Shown here: piece by piece, positions 1 to 7,953 of the stretch | Numbering within the stretch: position 1 is the stretch's first letter | Layout: the number at the start of each line of letters is the position of its first letter | DNA from: Algicella marina | GTDB lineage: Bacteria > Pseudomonadota > Alphaproteobacteria > Rhodobacterales > Rhodobacteraceae | Assembly: GCF_009931615.1 (NCBI RefSeq) | Contig: NZ_CP046620.1 | Location: 2,309,501-2,373,500, forward strand | Reading direction: 5' to 3' | Length of the DNA: 64,000 nucleotides | The notes under the pieces: generated by a model | Told to the model about the DNA's origin: nothing | What the model saw: the letters and a program-made list of their open reading frames with translations, nothing else | The model's database searches: none | Position numbers and translations under genes: made by a program

Positions 1-1488
1 GAGACACTATCCGAACGCCTCGGCGGCGTCCTCGACAAGCTCACCCGGCAGGGCGCGCTGTCAGAGGCGGATGTCTCGACCGCACTGCGCGAGGTCCGCG
101 TCGCGCTGCTTGAAGCCGACGTCTCGCTGCCTGTCGCCCGCGATTTCGTGAAGGCGGTGCAGGAAAAGGCCACAGGCCAGAACGTCACCAAATCCGTCAC
201 CCCCGGCCAGCAGGTCGTCAAGATCGTCCACGACGAACTTGTCCACGTGCTGGCAGGCGACACGAAGGACATCGGCGCCCTGAAGGTGGACAGCCCCCCG
301 GCTCCGATCCTGATGGTCGGCCTTCAGGGCGGCGGCAAGACCACAACCACCGCCAAGCTGGCCAAACACCTCACCGAGAAACAGGGCAAGCGCGTCCTGA
401 TGGCCAGCCTCGACACCTCGCGTCCCGCCGCGATGGAACAGCTCGAAACGCTGGGTCGCCAGATCAACGTCGACACCCTGCCGATCGTCAAGGGTCAGAG
501 CCCCGTCGATATCGCCAAACGCGCCAAGCAGCAGGCAACACTCGGCGGCTACGACGTCTTCATGCTCGACACCGCCGGCCGCCTCTCCATCGACGATGCG
601 CTGATGGCCGAGGTCGCGGCTGTACGTGACGTTGCCAAGCCTCACGAAACCCTGCTCGTGGTCGACGGTCTCACCGGGCAGGACGCGGTGAACACCGCCG
701 AGAATTTCGACAGCCGCATCGGCATCACCGGCGTCGTCCTCACACGGATGGATGGCGACGGCCGCGGCGGCGCCGCCCTGTCCATGCGTGCCGTCACCGG
801 CCAGCCGATCAAGTTCGTCGGCCTCGGCGAAAAGATGGACGCGCTCGAACCCTTCCACGCCGAGCGCGTGGCAGGCCGCATCCTCGGCATGGGCGATATC
901 GTCGCCCTCGTCGAGAAGGCGCAGGAAACCATCGAGGCCGAACAGGCCGAGCGCATGATGAAGCGCTTCCAGAAAGGTCAGTTCAATATGAACGACCTTC
1001 GCAACCAGCTTGAACAGATGATCAAGATGGGTGGCATGCAGGGCATGATGGGCATGATGCCCGGCATGGGCAAGATGGCCAAGCAGATCGAGGATGCGGG
1101 CTTCGACGACAAGATCCTGAAACGCCAGATCGCGCTCATCCAGTCGATGACCAAGAAGGAACGCGCCAATCCCGCAATCCTTCAGGCGAGCCGCAAGAAG
1201 CGTATCGCCAGGGGCGCGGGGCTGGAAGTGTCGGAACTGAACAAGCTCCTGAAAATGCATCGCCAGATGGCCGACATGATGAAAAAGATGGGCAAGATGG
1301 GCAAGAAGGGCCTTATGCGCCAGCTTGGCGGCATGTTCGGCAAGGGTGGAATGCCCGGAATGCCCCCCGGCGGGATGCCGGATATGGCCAACGCGCCAGC
1401 AGAGGCCCAGCTTCCGCCGGGCTTCCCAGGTCTCGGGGGTGGCGGCCAGTTGCCGCCCGGTCTCTCCGGTTTCGGGAAAAAGAAATGA
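1..1488 (+). CDS. ffh: Signal recognition particle protein Ffh (5' end cut by window)
   Basis: SRP GTPase that binds signal sequences of nascent membrane proteins and delivers ribosomes to FtsY. The frame is open from base 1, so only a few N-terminal codons are missing; 495 residues are visible. The order is a helical N domain, a G domain with P-loop GLQGGGKTT (about residue 107), DTAGRL (about 190) and TRMDGDGRGG (about 247), then a C-terminal M domain very rich in methionine (GGMQGMMGMMPGMGKM) that forms the signal-sequence groove. The last residues are a Gly/Pro-rich tail ending in KKK. The stop overlaps the next start (ATGA), so translation is probably coupled. Confidence 0.97.
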   Translation, partial: ETLSERLGGVLDKLTRQGALSEADVSTALREVRVALLEADVSLPVARDFVKAVQEKATGQNVTKSVTPGQQVVKIVHDELVHVLAGDTKDIGALKVDSPPAPILMVGLQGGGKTTTTAKLAKHLTEKQGKRVLMASLDTSRPAAMEQLETLGRQINVDTLPIVKGQSPVDIAKRAKQQATLGGYDVFMLDTAGRLSIDDALMAEVAAVRDVAKPHETLLVVDGLTGQDAVNTAENFDSRIGITGVVLTRMDGDGRGGAALSMRAVTGQPIKFVGLGEKMDALEPFHAERVAGRILGMGDIVALVEKAQETIEAEQAERMMKRFQKGQFNMNDLRNQLEQMIKMGGMQGMMGMMPGMGKMAKQIEDAGFDDKILKRQIALIQSMTKKERANPAILQASRKKRIARGAGLEVSELNKLLKMHRQMADMMKKMGKMGKKGLMRQLGGMFGKGGMPGMPPGGMPDMANAPAEAQLPPGFPGLGGGGQLPPGLSGFGKKK

Positions 1489-1901
1489 CCCGCGTCCTCG
1501 TCCTCATCTTCGCGCTTGCCGCGCCCGCAGCCGCTCAGCCCGTAGCCCCCTGGGTGCAGTCTCTCTGCGAGTCCGAGTTCAGCAACCTGATCGAGCGCAA
1601 AGACTGCCTGAAACGCGAGCAGGCCGCCCTTTCGGCCATCTCGGCCATCGAGGATCTCTACGGCGACGATGGTCGCACCCTGCTCGAAAGTTGCACCCCG
1701 GCCGGCGCGCCATCCTTCGCAGCCACGGCACAATGTGCCGAGGCCCGAATTCAGGCCGCCGTCGATGAGGGGGAGGCCGCACCGCTGGGCGACGCCGCCC
1801 TGCTCGACAGCTTCAAGTCGCGGCCCACGGATGGGCCGGCCAACACCAGTGCCTTCGGCAAATCCATCGGCCTGCCCCAACTTCAGGGTGAGAAGCCATG
1901 A
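1485..1901 (+). CDS. Small secreted protein of unknown function
   Basis: 138 residues starting with a Sec signal peptide (MTRVLVLIFALAAPAAAQ, cleavage expected after AAA). The mature part is small and acidic with four cysteines (in SLCES, KDCLK, ESCTP and AQCAE), which suggests two disulfides in the periplasm. I recognise no family. Its start overlaps the ffh stop by 4 nt and its end overlaps the following permease gene by 4 nt, so it belongs to the same transcription unit. Confidence 0.75.
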   Translation: MTRVLVLIFALAAPAAAQPVAPWVQSLCESEFSNLIERKDCLKREQAALSAISAIEDLYGDDGRTLLESCTPAGAPSFAATAQCAEARIQAAVDEGEAAPLGDAALLDSFKSRPTDGPANTSAFGKSIGLPQLQGEKP

Positions 1902-2320
1902 TGGATTGGGCCTGGGGTTTCGCGGGTGGATTGCTGATCGGTGGCGCAGCCGCCCTGTTCCTGCTGGTCAACGGCCGGATCATGGGCGCCAGCGGCCTGC
2001 TCGGAGGGCTGGTGGACGGTTCCGGCCGCGTCAATTTCGCTGAACGGTCAGCCTTCATCGCCGGCCTCGTCGGCGCTCCCGCCCTCATAGCCCTGATCCA
2101 CGCGCACCCGGACACCAACGCCACCTCCAATGTCGGCCTGCTGGTCATCGGCGGGTTGGCCGTCGGCTTCGGCACCCGCATGGCCAACGGTTGCACCTCG
2201 GGCCACGGTGTCTGCGGCATCTCCCGCTTCTCGCTGCGCGGTATAGCGGCCACGCTCGCCTATCTTTTCTTCGGGGGCCTCACCATGCTGGTGGTGCGCC
2301 ACGGGTTGGGGATGCTCTGA
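1898..2320 (+). CDS. YeeE/YedE-family membrane protein, half 1 (sulfur-compound permease)
   Basis: 140 residues with about four hydrophobic segments and the family signature NGCTSGHGVCG (about residues 92-102), whose cysteine is used by YeeE/YedE proteins to pass thiosulfate or related sulfur compounds. It is about half the length of E. coli YeeE, as is typical of the two-gene split version, whose partner follows directly. Starts with ATGATG overlapping the upstream stop. Substrate (thiosulfate, sulfide or a persulfide) is inferred from the family only. Confidence 0.88.
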   Translation: MMDWAWGFAGGLLIGGAAALFLLVNGRIMGASGLLGGLVDGSGRVNFAERSAFIAGLVGAPALIALIHAHPDTNATSNVGLLVIGGLAVGFGTRMANGCTSGHGVCGISRFSLRGIAATLAYLFFGGLTMLVVRHGLGML

Positions 2321-2748
2321 TGCGCCTCTTCTTCGCCCTCCTCGCCGGCGCGATCTTCGGCACCGGCCTGATGCTTTCCGGCATGACCGACACCTCAAAG
2401 GTGCAGGGCTGGCTGGATATCTTCGGCGCGTGGGATCCGACGCTGGCCTTCGTTCTCGGCGGCGCGATCCTGCCCATGCTGCTGGCATGGCGTGTGGCGG
2501 AGCGACGCGGCAAATCGAGCCTTGGCACGCCAATTCCGCCGAAGCCGGAGCCTCTGCTCGACGCCCGTCTCCTTGGCGGTTCGGCTCTCTTCGGTTTTGG
2601 CTGGGCGCTCGTCGGCCTCTGCCCCGGCCCAGCGATGGCTTCCCTTTCCTACGGTGGCTGGCAAGGCCTTCTCTTCTTCGCCGCCATGGTCGTCGGCATG
2701 ATCGGCCACGGTCGCCTGCGCCAGAGGCAGGAGGCCAGGCCGGCATGA
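2320..2748 (+). CDS. YeeE/YedE-related membrane protein, half 2 (DUF6691 type)
   Basis: 142 residues, about four membrane segments. The N-terminal GTGLMLSGMTDTSKVQGWLD and later GLCPGPAM are hallmarks of the second half of split YeeE/YedE permeases; the Cys in GLCPGPA is the likely substrate relay. The ATG at 2320 shares one base with the TGA of the first half, and its own stop overlaps the next gene, so the two halves are probably made in equal amounts and assemble together. An upstream in-frame start at 2191 would lie inside the first half and is less likely. Confidence 0.88.
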   Translation: MRLFFALLAGAIFGTGLMLSGMTDTSKVQGWLDIFGAWDPTLAFVLGGAILPMLLAWRVAERRGKSSLGTPIPPKPEPLLDARLLGGSALFGFGWALVGLCPGPAMASLSYGGWQGLLFFAAMVVGMIGHGRLRQRQEARPA

Positions 2749-3272
2749 GCACGACTTTCACCATTCCCACGATCGAAACGGACCGCGTCATCCTCCGCGC
2801 CCCGAAGGAGAGCGATATCGCCGATGAAACCTCTTTCTTCGCATCCGATGAATCACGGTTCGTTGGTGGCCCCATGACGGCAGAGCTGACATGGCGGGCC
2901 ATAGCCTCCGTGCTCGGCCACTGGGCACTGCGCGGCTACGGTTTCTGGGCATTGGAAGAACGGTCAACCGGCGCCTATCTCGGCCGCTCCGGTCTCTGGA
3001 AACCGGAGGGCTGGCCGGAAGAGGAAATCGGCTGGACACTGATGCCCCACGCCCGTGGCCGTGGTTTCGCCACCGAGGCCGGACGCCGCGCCCGCGAATA
3101 CGCCTATCAGATTCTCGGTTGGAAAACCGCCATCAGCCTGATCGACCCGTCGAATGCTGCTTCCATCGCCGTAGCCCGCCGCCTCGGCGCGAAGCAGGAG
3201 ACCACCTTCGAGCATGAGCGCCACGGCCTCATGCAGATATGGCGGCACCCCGCTCCGGAGGAACTGGCATGA
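2745..3272 (+). CDS. GNAT-family N-acetyltransferase (RimJ/RimL type)
   Basis: 175 residues. Opens with IETDRVILRAPKESD, the beta-1 signature of RimJ/RimL-like acetyltransferases, and has the acetyl-CoA pyrophosphate loop in PHARGRGFATEAG followed by the terminal AARRLGA-like segment (VARRLGAKQE). Substrate unknown; family members acetylate protein N-termini, amino acids or antibiotics. The start at 2745 is chosen because it overlaps the upstream stop (ATGA) and matches the expected N terminus. Confidence 0.85.
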   Translation: MSTTFTIPTIETDRVILRAPKESDIADETSFFASDESRFVGGPMTAELTWRAIASVLGHWALRGYGFWALEERSTGAYLGRSGLWKPEGWPEEEIGWTLMPHARGRGFATEAGRRAREYAYQILGWKTAISLIDPSNAASIAVARRLGAKQETTFEHERHGLMQIWRHPAPEELA

Positions 3273-3793
3273 CAACGATCCCGAATCTCGAAACCGAGCG
3301 TCTGATCCTGCGCGCACCCGAAGGCCACGATTTCGCGCTCTACCGCAAATTCTACGCCGATGCCGAAGGCTCCGGTAACTACGGGGGTCCGCTGCGATCG
3401 GACGAAGCCTACCGCAAGCTCTGCTACGATCTCGGCCACTGGTACCTTCAGGGCTTTGGCAAGTGGATCGTCGAGCGGCGCGAGGATGGCGTTGCCGTTG
3501 GCGGTTGCGGGATCGTCCATCCCATCGGCTGGCCCAGCCATGAGCTGACATGGTGGCTCCTGCCAGAATATCGCGGCCACGGCTATGCCGCCGAGGCATC
3601 ACGCGCCGTCATCCGGTTCGCCTGCCAGACCCTGCGCTGGCCCGGCGTCGAAACGCATCTCCGCGACGAGAATGAAGCCGCCCGCAAGTTGGCCCAGAGC
3701 CTCGGCGGCACCGTCATCCGTCGCGAGACCTTCCCCGATGGCGTCACCCGTGATGTTTTCGCCCTGCCCGAACCTGCGGCGGAGCCTGCCTGA
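3269..3793 (+). CDS. Second GNAT-family N-acetyltransferase, paralogue of the upstream gene
   Basis: 174 residues with LETERLILRAPEGHD at the N terminus and the acetyl-CoA loop EYRGHGYAAEASRA. Its sequence runs parallel to the preceding gene (GHWALRGYGFWALEE against GHWYLQGFGKWIVER), pointing to a tandem duplication followed by divergence. Start overlaps the upstream stop by 4 nt. Substrate not predictable. Confidence 0.85.
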   Translation: MTTIPNLETERLILRAPEGHDFALYRKFYADAEGSGNYGGPLRSDEAYRKLCYDLGHWYLQGFGKWIVERREDGVAVGGCGIVHPIGWPSHELTWWLLPEYRGHGYAAEASRAVIRFACQTLRWPGVETHLRDENEAARKLAQSLGGTVIRRETFPDGVTRDVFALPEPAAEPA

Positions 3794-4091
3794 TGCCAGC
3801 CGTATCCGTCTCCACCATCGGCAGCGGGCCGCTTGATCCATGCCCGACCATGCCCCGGGTTGCCGGCATGCGTCCCCTGTATCGAATGGGCAGACGCCCG
3901 GTCTATCCGGCTCGCGCATCGTCTCACGTGCCACCTCGTTCCGCTCGCCCAGGGTCATGCCCGGTTGTGTCAGGTCTTCCGCCATCACCAACAGCCAAGG
4001 CCGATGCGATGAGCAAAGCCCGAGCGAAACAGTCGCAATACCAAACCCATATTAAACCCATACCAAACCCAGCATTCACAGGAGGCCGCAA
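3794..4091 (+). other. 298-bp gap between the GNAT gene and chorismate mutase
   Basis: No confident gene. A 100-codon reading frame spans it from 3793, but its composition (Pro, Arg, Ser, Ala) is that of out-of-frame GC-rich DNA and no ribosome site precedes it. Near the 3' end, at about 4036-4075, the sequence is unusually AT-rich and carries three imperfect direct copies of a motif like ATACCAAACCCA. A clear Shine-Dalgarno (AGGAGG, about 4079-4085) serves the following gene. Confidence 0.5.
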
Positions 4092-4397
4092 ATGAAAGAC
4101 GATACCGCCCGCGCTGCCTCCCTGCTGGCCGGTCACCGCGAAAGCATCGACCGGCTCGACGCCATTGTCGTTTTCACGCTCGCCGAGCGGTTCAAGCACA
4201 CGCAGGCCGTGGGCAAGCTGAAAGCGGAGCACACCCTGCCCCCCTCTGATCCGAAACGGGAAGAGGAACAGATCGCGCGGCTGCAACGCCTCGCAGAGGA
4301 GGCAGATCTCGACCCCGAGTTCGCCACCAAATTCCTCAACTTCGTGATCTCGGAAGTGATCCGTCATCACGAACAACACCAAACAGTCAGCGGCTAA
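4092..4397 (+). CDS. Chorismate mutase, AroQ class
   Basis: 101 residues, all helical. Catalyses chorismate to prephenate, the first committed step to Phe and Tyr. Visible hallmarks are the N-terminal helix with [19 protein letters not shown], the VGKLKAEH segment carrying the active-site Arg/Lys equivalents, and the C-terminal [14 protein letters not shown] helix. Length matches free-standing AroQ enzymes. Preceded by a strong AGGAGG and followed 37 nt later by rpsP. Confidence 0.9.
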   Translation: MKDDTARAASLLAGHRESIDRLDAIVVFTLAERFKHTQAVGKLKAEHTLPPSDPKREEEQIARLQRLAEEADLDPEFATKFLNFVISEVIRHHEQHQTVSG

Positions 4398-4434
4398 CCC
4401 CCTGACAAACCAGCCATTTCAAAGGAGAAACACA

Positions 4435-4863
4435 ATGGCCACGAAAATTCGTCTCGCCCGAGGCGGTTCCAAGAAACGTCCCTTCTACCGCATCGTCGTT
4501 GCCGACAGTCGCATGCCTCGCGACGGCCGCTACATCGAGAAAATCGGCACCTACAACCCGCTGCTTCCCAAGGACAGCGAAGATCGGGTGAAGATGGATC
4601 TCGAGCGTGCCAAGTACTGGCTCGGCGAAGGCGCACAGGTCAGCGACCGCATCTCCCGCATGCTGGAAGCAGCTGGAATCCTTGACAAAAAAGAACGCGC
4701 CAACACCAAGAAGGCGGAGCCGGGCAAAAAAGCCAAGGAACGCGCAGAGGAAAAGGCCGCCAAGGCTGAAGCCGCCAAGGAAGCTGCCGAAGCTGCCGCC
4801 GCAGCACCAGCTGAAGAGGCTGCTGCCGAAGAAGCACCAGCAGAAGAAGAAGCCGCCAGCTGA
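4435..4863 (+). CDS. rpsP: 30S ribosomal protein S16 with a long charged C-terminal tail
   Basis: Residues 1 to about 80 are classical S16 ([26 protein letters not shown], then [15 protein letters not shown]). The protein continues for about 60 more residues as a low-complexity Lys/Ala/Glu tail ([18 protein letters not shown], ending in AEEEAAS), giving 142 residues against about 80-90 in most bacteria. Such tails occur in alphaproteobacterial S16. AAAGGAGAAA lies 8 nt upstream of the ATG. First gene of the rpsP-rimM-trmD-rplS group. Confidence 0.97.
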   Translation: MATKIRLARGGSKKRPFYRIVVADSRMPRDGRYIEKIGTYNPLLPKDSEDRVKMDLERAKYWLGEGAQVSDRISRMLEAAGILDKKERANTKKAEPGKKAKERAEEKAAKAEAAKEAAEAAAAAPAEEAAAEEAPAEEEAAS

Positions 4864-4876
4864 TTGCTGGCATTCT

Positions 4877-4903
4877 GCCGCCCCGGCAATCTGCCGGGGC
4901 GGC
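4877..4903 (+). promoter_or_regulatory. Perfect 12-bp hairpin between rpsP and rimM
   Basis: Arms GCCGCCCCGGCA (4877-4888) and its exact complement (4892-4903) with a 3-nt loop ATC. No T-run follows on either strand, so it is not a canonical terminator. Its place between S16 and RimM suggests an RNA processing/stability element or a Rho-dependent pause that keeps rimM and trmD below ribosomal-protein levels; that role is inference. Confidence 0.6.
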
Positions 4904-4932
4904 AAAACCATGTCGGTTCAAAGGCTTGCAAG

Positions 4933-5481
4933 ATGACCAAACCGGAACCTGCCCTCATTTGTGTCGGTGCCATAGGCGGCGCTTTTGGCGTTCAGGGTGA
5001 GGTGCGACTCAAATCATTCTGTGCCGACCCCGAGGCCATTGCCGACTATGCCCCCCTCACTTCGGAGGATGGCACCCACAGTTTCACCGTCAAGATCACC
5101 CGCCAGATCAAGAACGGCCTCGCGGCCCGCATGTCCGGAATTTCCACCAAGGAACAGGCGGACGCGCTGAAGGGCACACGCCTGTACGCGCCCCGGGAAC
5201 GCCTTCCCGCCCTGCCCGACGATGAGTTTTACCATACCGATCTCATCGGTCTCGACGTCTTCGACACCGGTGGAACCAAGCTCGGTCGCATTCGCTCCGT
5301 TTACGATCACGGCGCGGGAGATATCCTTGAAATTCATACAAATAGCGGCAAACCATTGCTGTTGCCCTTCACGCGCGAAGCCGTACCCACAGTCGATCTG
5401 GCAACCCGCCGCATCATAGCCGACCCGCCAACGGAGGCCGAGGGCGACACCCCGCCGGAGGCCGAGTTCCATGGCGATTAA
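4933..5481 (+). CDS. rimM: Ribosome maturation factor RimM
   Basis: 182 residues. Binds S19 and helps mature the head of the 30S subunit. Starts with [23 protein letters not shown], the conserved RimM N-terminal beta-barrel, and has the C-terminal PRC-like domain with [14 protein letters not shown] and GAGDILEI...[10 protein letters not shown]. Start at 4933 is chosen because the family begins just before this motif; the in-frame extension to 4864 covers the hairpin. Confidence 0.96.
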   Translation: MTKPEPALICVGAIGGAFGVQGEVRLKSFCADPEAIADYAPLTSEDGTHSFTVKITRQIKNGLAARMSGISTKEQADALKGTRLYAPRERLPALPDDEFYHTDLIGLDVFDTGGTKLGRIRSVYDHGAGDILEIHTNSGKPLLLPFTREAVPTVDLATRRIIADPPTEAEGDTPPEAEFHGD

Positions 5482-6313
5482 ATCGCATGGTCGCCTTTCC
5501 ATTTCGGCCAGCGTGAGACCACGCGAACTGATGGAAGACCGACCAACCCTCGCACACGCCTGGACCGCCCGCGTTCTGACACTCTACCCGGAGATGTTCC
5601 CCGGAACCCTGGGCCAGTCCCTGCTCGGCAAAGCACTGAATGACGGGCTTTGGCAGCTCCGGACACACGACATCCGCGATCATGGTCGCGGGAAACACAG
5701 GCAAGTCGACGATACCCCCTCCGGCGGCGGCGCCGGGATGGTGCTTCGGGCCGATGTCCTTCACGACGCCCTGTCCGCCCTTCCCAGCCGCCCGGACATG
5801 CCCACCATCTACCTTTCACCGCGCGGAAGACGCTTCGATCACGGCATGGCGAAAGCCCTCGCAGCCGGTCCCGGTGTCACGGTGCTTTGCGGTCGCTTCG
5901 AAGGCGTAGATCAGCGCGTCTTGGACGCTCATGATATCTTCGAAGTCTCGCTCGGGGATTTTGTACTGACAGGTGGAGAGATTGCCGCGCAGGCCTTGAT
6001 TGATGCCACGGTTCGCCTTATACCCCGCGTGCTGGGCAACGCCGAGTCGACGGAAGAGGAAAGCTTTTCCAACGGCTTGCTGGAGCACCCGCAGTATACA
6101 CGGCCCACGGACTGGGCCGGCCACAAGATACCGGAGATCCTCCTTTCCGGCCATCACGGGGCCATCGCTGCATGGCGAAGGGAACAGTCCGAGGCGCTGA
6201 CCAAGGAACGTCGTCCAGATCTCTGGCGGGCATACGCAAGTAGGGACCCGAAGGAAGGCCAAGAGCAATCGGATGCGCACACCATCGCCGCAAAAGGCGA
6301 GAAAAAGGATTGA
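5471..6313 (+). CDS. trmD: tRNA (guanine37-N1)-methyltransferase TrmD
   Basis: 280 residues. Methylates G37 of tRNAs reading CNN/GNN codons, using S-adenosylmethionine in a trefoil knot. Visible are [22 protein letters not shown], the knot segment [12 protein letters not shown] and [11 protein letters not shown], and [16 protein letters not shown] at 5457-5461 supports the ATG at 5471, which overlaps rimM by 11 nt; the alternative ATG at 5531 gives a more typical N terminus ([20 protein letters not shown]), so the first 20 residues are uncertain. Confidence 0.95.
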   Translation: MAIKSHGRLSISASVRPRELMEDRPTLAHAWTARVLTLYPEMFPGTLGQSLLGKALNDGLWQLRTHDIRDHGRGKHRQVDDTPSGGGAGMVLRADVLHDALSALPSRPDMPTIYLSPRGRRFDHGMAKALAAGPGVTVLCGRFEGVDQRVLDAHDIFEVSLGDFVLTGGEIAAQALIDATVRLIPRVLGNAESTEEESFSNGLLEHPQYTRPTDWAGHKIPEILLSGHHGAIAAWRREQSEALTKERRPDLWRAYASRDPKEGQEQSDAHTIAAKGEKKD

Positions 6314-6317
6314 AGAG

Positions 6318-6704
6318 ATGAACATCATCGAAACGCTCGAAGCAGAGCAAATTGCCGAACTCGGCAAGGAAATTCCCGATTTCGCCGCCGGAGACACGAT
6401 CCGCGTCGGCTACAAGGTGACCGAGGGCACCCGCTCCCGCGTGCAGGCCTACGAGGGCGTGTGCATCGCCCGCAAGGGCGGCTCGGGCATCGGCGCGGCC
6501 TTCACGGTCCGCAAGATCTCCTTCGGCGAAGGTGTCGAGCGTGTCTTCCCGCTCCACTCGCCCAACATCGACAGCATCACCGTCGTGCGCCGCGGCAAGG
6601 TCCGCCGCGCCAAGCTGTATTACCTGCGATCCCGCCGGGGAAAGTCCGCACGTATTATCGAAAAGACAAACTACAAACCGAAGGGCGGCAACGCCGAGGC
6701 GTGA
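6318..6704 (+). CDS. rplS: 50S ribosomal protein L19
   Basis: 128 residues, starts [17 protein letters not shown] with the conserved [37 protein letters not shown] and the basic end [15 protein letters not shown]. It sits at the 30S-50S bridge. ATG at 6318 comes 4 nt after the trmD stop and fits the family start. Last gene before the terminator; rpmE, often next, is absent here. Confidence 0.97.
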   Translation: MNIIETLEAEQIAELGKEIPDFAAGDTIRVGYKVTEGTRSRVQAYEGVCIARKGGSGIGAAFTVRKISFGEGVERVFPLHSPNIDSITVVRRGKVRRAKLYYLRSRRGKSARIIEKTNYKPKGGNAEA

Positions 6705-6725
6705 CGCCTGGATTGCAAATCTTCG

Positions 6726-6754
6726 AAAAGGGCACCAATCCGGTGCCCTTTTTT
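6726..6754 (+). terminator. Intrinsic terminator after rplS (possibly bidirectional)
   Basis: Stem AAAAGGGCACC / GGTGCCCTTTT with loop AATCC, followed by further T residues on the + strand; the A-rich left flank would give U residues on the - strand, so it can also stop the converging operon ending at 6753. Confidence 0.88.
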
Positions 6755-7334
6755 ATTTCGGCTCGAGAACCATTCTTGGATGCACCGCGCCATTGTAGAA
6801 CGGATGCTTCGCCAGCAACCGCGCGGTAAATGCGGGAAGATCTCCGCTCTCGACCCCGGCAAATGTCCGATCAAAGGCTTCAATGCTTCGTTGTTCAGAC
6901 GCCATCACATCTTGTCCAGCTTCGCTCGCTGCCGCTGCAAAAGCGATCTCCTTACCAGATCCATAGACCCGCCCAAACACATGTTTCAAACGGTCTATGT
7001 GGTAATCACTGCTGACAACTGTCAGCTTGTAGCGCTCAAATCTTGCCTCTATGTCGCGCCGGGAGAGTATTGCATCTCCAACACTGTCACGGGACTGCCT
7101 GTTGATCATGACACGGCTTTCCGCAAGATCCGGCCCGTGGGCACGCATCGCGTCAGCGATCGCGATGTCGCTGTCTTCACGATAGTCCCAACCAATGAAG
7201 AAGAGGATTTCTTCACGCCCCAACAACTGGTGGCCAAGCTCAACTCGAGCTGCAGTCTCACGATTCAGACGGCCATCGGCATCCATAAGGTTGGCGAGCA
7301 CCAGCACGATGCCTATCGCATCATCCAACGCCAT
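6753..7334 (-). CDS. DUF218 / YdcF-ElyC family protein
   Basis: 193 residues. The layout matches DUF218 proteins: an N-terminal strand (MALDDAIGIVLVLAN), DGRLNRETAARVELGHQLL, ADAMRAHG, then SRDSVGDAILSR and VVSSDYHIDRLKHVFGRV. The last motif is the family's conserved SSDYH/R-type loop. Unlike SanA or ElyC it has no obvious N-terminal membrane anchor, so it may be cytosolic. Its start overlaps the end of the upstream formyltransferase by 14 nt, so the two are almost certainly co-translated. Biochemical role unknown. Confidence 0.75.
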   Translation of the reverse strand: MALDDAIGIVLVLANLMDADGRLNRETAARVELGHQLLGREEILFFIGWDYREDSDIAIADAMRAHGPDLAESRVMINRQSRDSVGDAILSRRDIEARFERYKLTVVSSDYHIDRLKHVFGRVYGSGKEIAFAAAASEAGQDVMASEQRSIEAFDRTFAGVESGDLPAFTARLLAKHPFYNGAVHPRMVLEPK

Positions 7335-7881
7335 GATACCGGGCCACCGCGCTACTGATCTTCATATCCCAATTTACCCAATCTGGTAGCTCACTAGCCC
7401 TATGGTACGTGCCACCGTCCGGTTGCTGAACAATCTGATAGTCCTGCGCGAGAATTTTCGTAAGATTATCTTCAAACAACTGCTCGATACCCTCAACCAA
7501 GATAACATAGGTGTCGCGAAAACTGAGATCTTCGGGCTCAATCGCAAGTCTGGTCTGAAACGCGATGCCGCCGGTATCAAGTCCAAGGTCAATCTCGTGG
7601 ATGGTTACCCCCGCAGGCGTGTCCTCTATCCAAGACCAGAAGTTCGGATGCGCTCCCCGGTTATAGGGCAAGTATGAAATATGCAGGTTCAGAATTGGTC
7701 GGCGCGCCGTGGAGATGACCGGTTTTTTCAGGATGAAACGGTAACCGAAGCTAAGAATCAGATCAAAATCCGCCAGGCTCTCTACCCGTTCACGGAAGTG
7801 CTCGACGTCATGTCCTGCCGCCTCCAGCAAACCGATAAGACGGGTCTCGTCTCGACCATATCCCAGAAAGGCGATACGCAT
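7321..7881 (-). CDS. Formyltransferase-domain protein (10-formyl-THF type)
   Basis: 186 residues. Carries the formyl-transferase core: a Rossmann-like start (MRIAFLGYGRDETRLIGLLE), FGYRFILKKPV, then NLHISYLPYNRGAHPNFW and the loop IHEIDLGLDTGGI. The Asn-x-His and the Asp of LGLDTG correspond to the catalytic Asn, His and Asp of Fmt/PurN-type enzymes. It lacks the C-terminal anticodon domain of Fmt and is much shorter, resembling enzymes that formylate amino groups on nucleotide sugars. An in-frame start at 7917 would run into the rpoC terminator, so the ATG at 7881 is preferred. Confidence 0.82.
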   Translation of the reverse strand: MRIAFLGYGRDETRLIGLLEAAGHDVEHFRERVESLADFDLILSFGYRFILKKPVISTARRPILNLHISYLPYNRGAHPNFWSWIEDTPAGVTIHEIDLGLDTGGIAFQTRLAIEPEDLSFRDTYVILVEGIEQLFEDNLTKILAQDYQIVQQPDGGTYHRASELPDWVNWDMKISSAVARYHGVG

Positions 7882-7901
7882 TGCCGCTGCCTCCTCACAC
7901 G

Positions 7902-7929
7902 AAAACGGCCAGACCAAATGGTCTGGCCG
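7902..7929 (-). terminator. Intrinsic terminator downstream of rpoC
   Basis: Stem of 10 bp (CGGCCAGACC / GGTCTGGCCG, loop ATTT on the - strand) followed by TTTT on the - strand at 7905-7902. It lies 25 nt beyond the rpoC stop and ends the rplK-rpoC block, immediately upstream of the formyltransferase gene. Confidence 0.9.
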
Positions 7930-7953
7930 CTCTCAATTTCAAACGGTTAGAGT

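Noticed and set aside
3793-4095. 100-codon ORF between GNAT and chorismate mutase
   Set aside because: No ribosome site, low-information composition, overlaps the next start.
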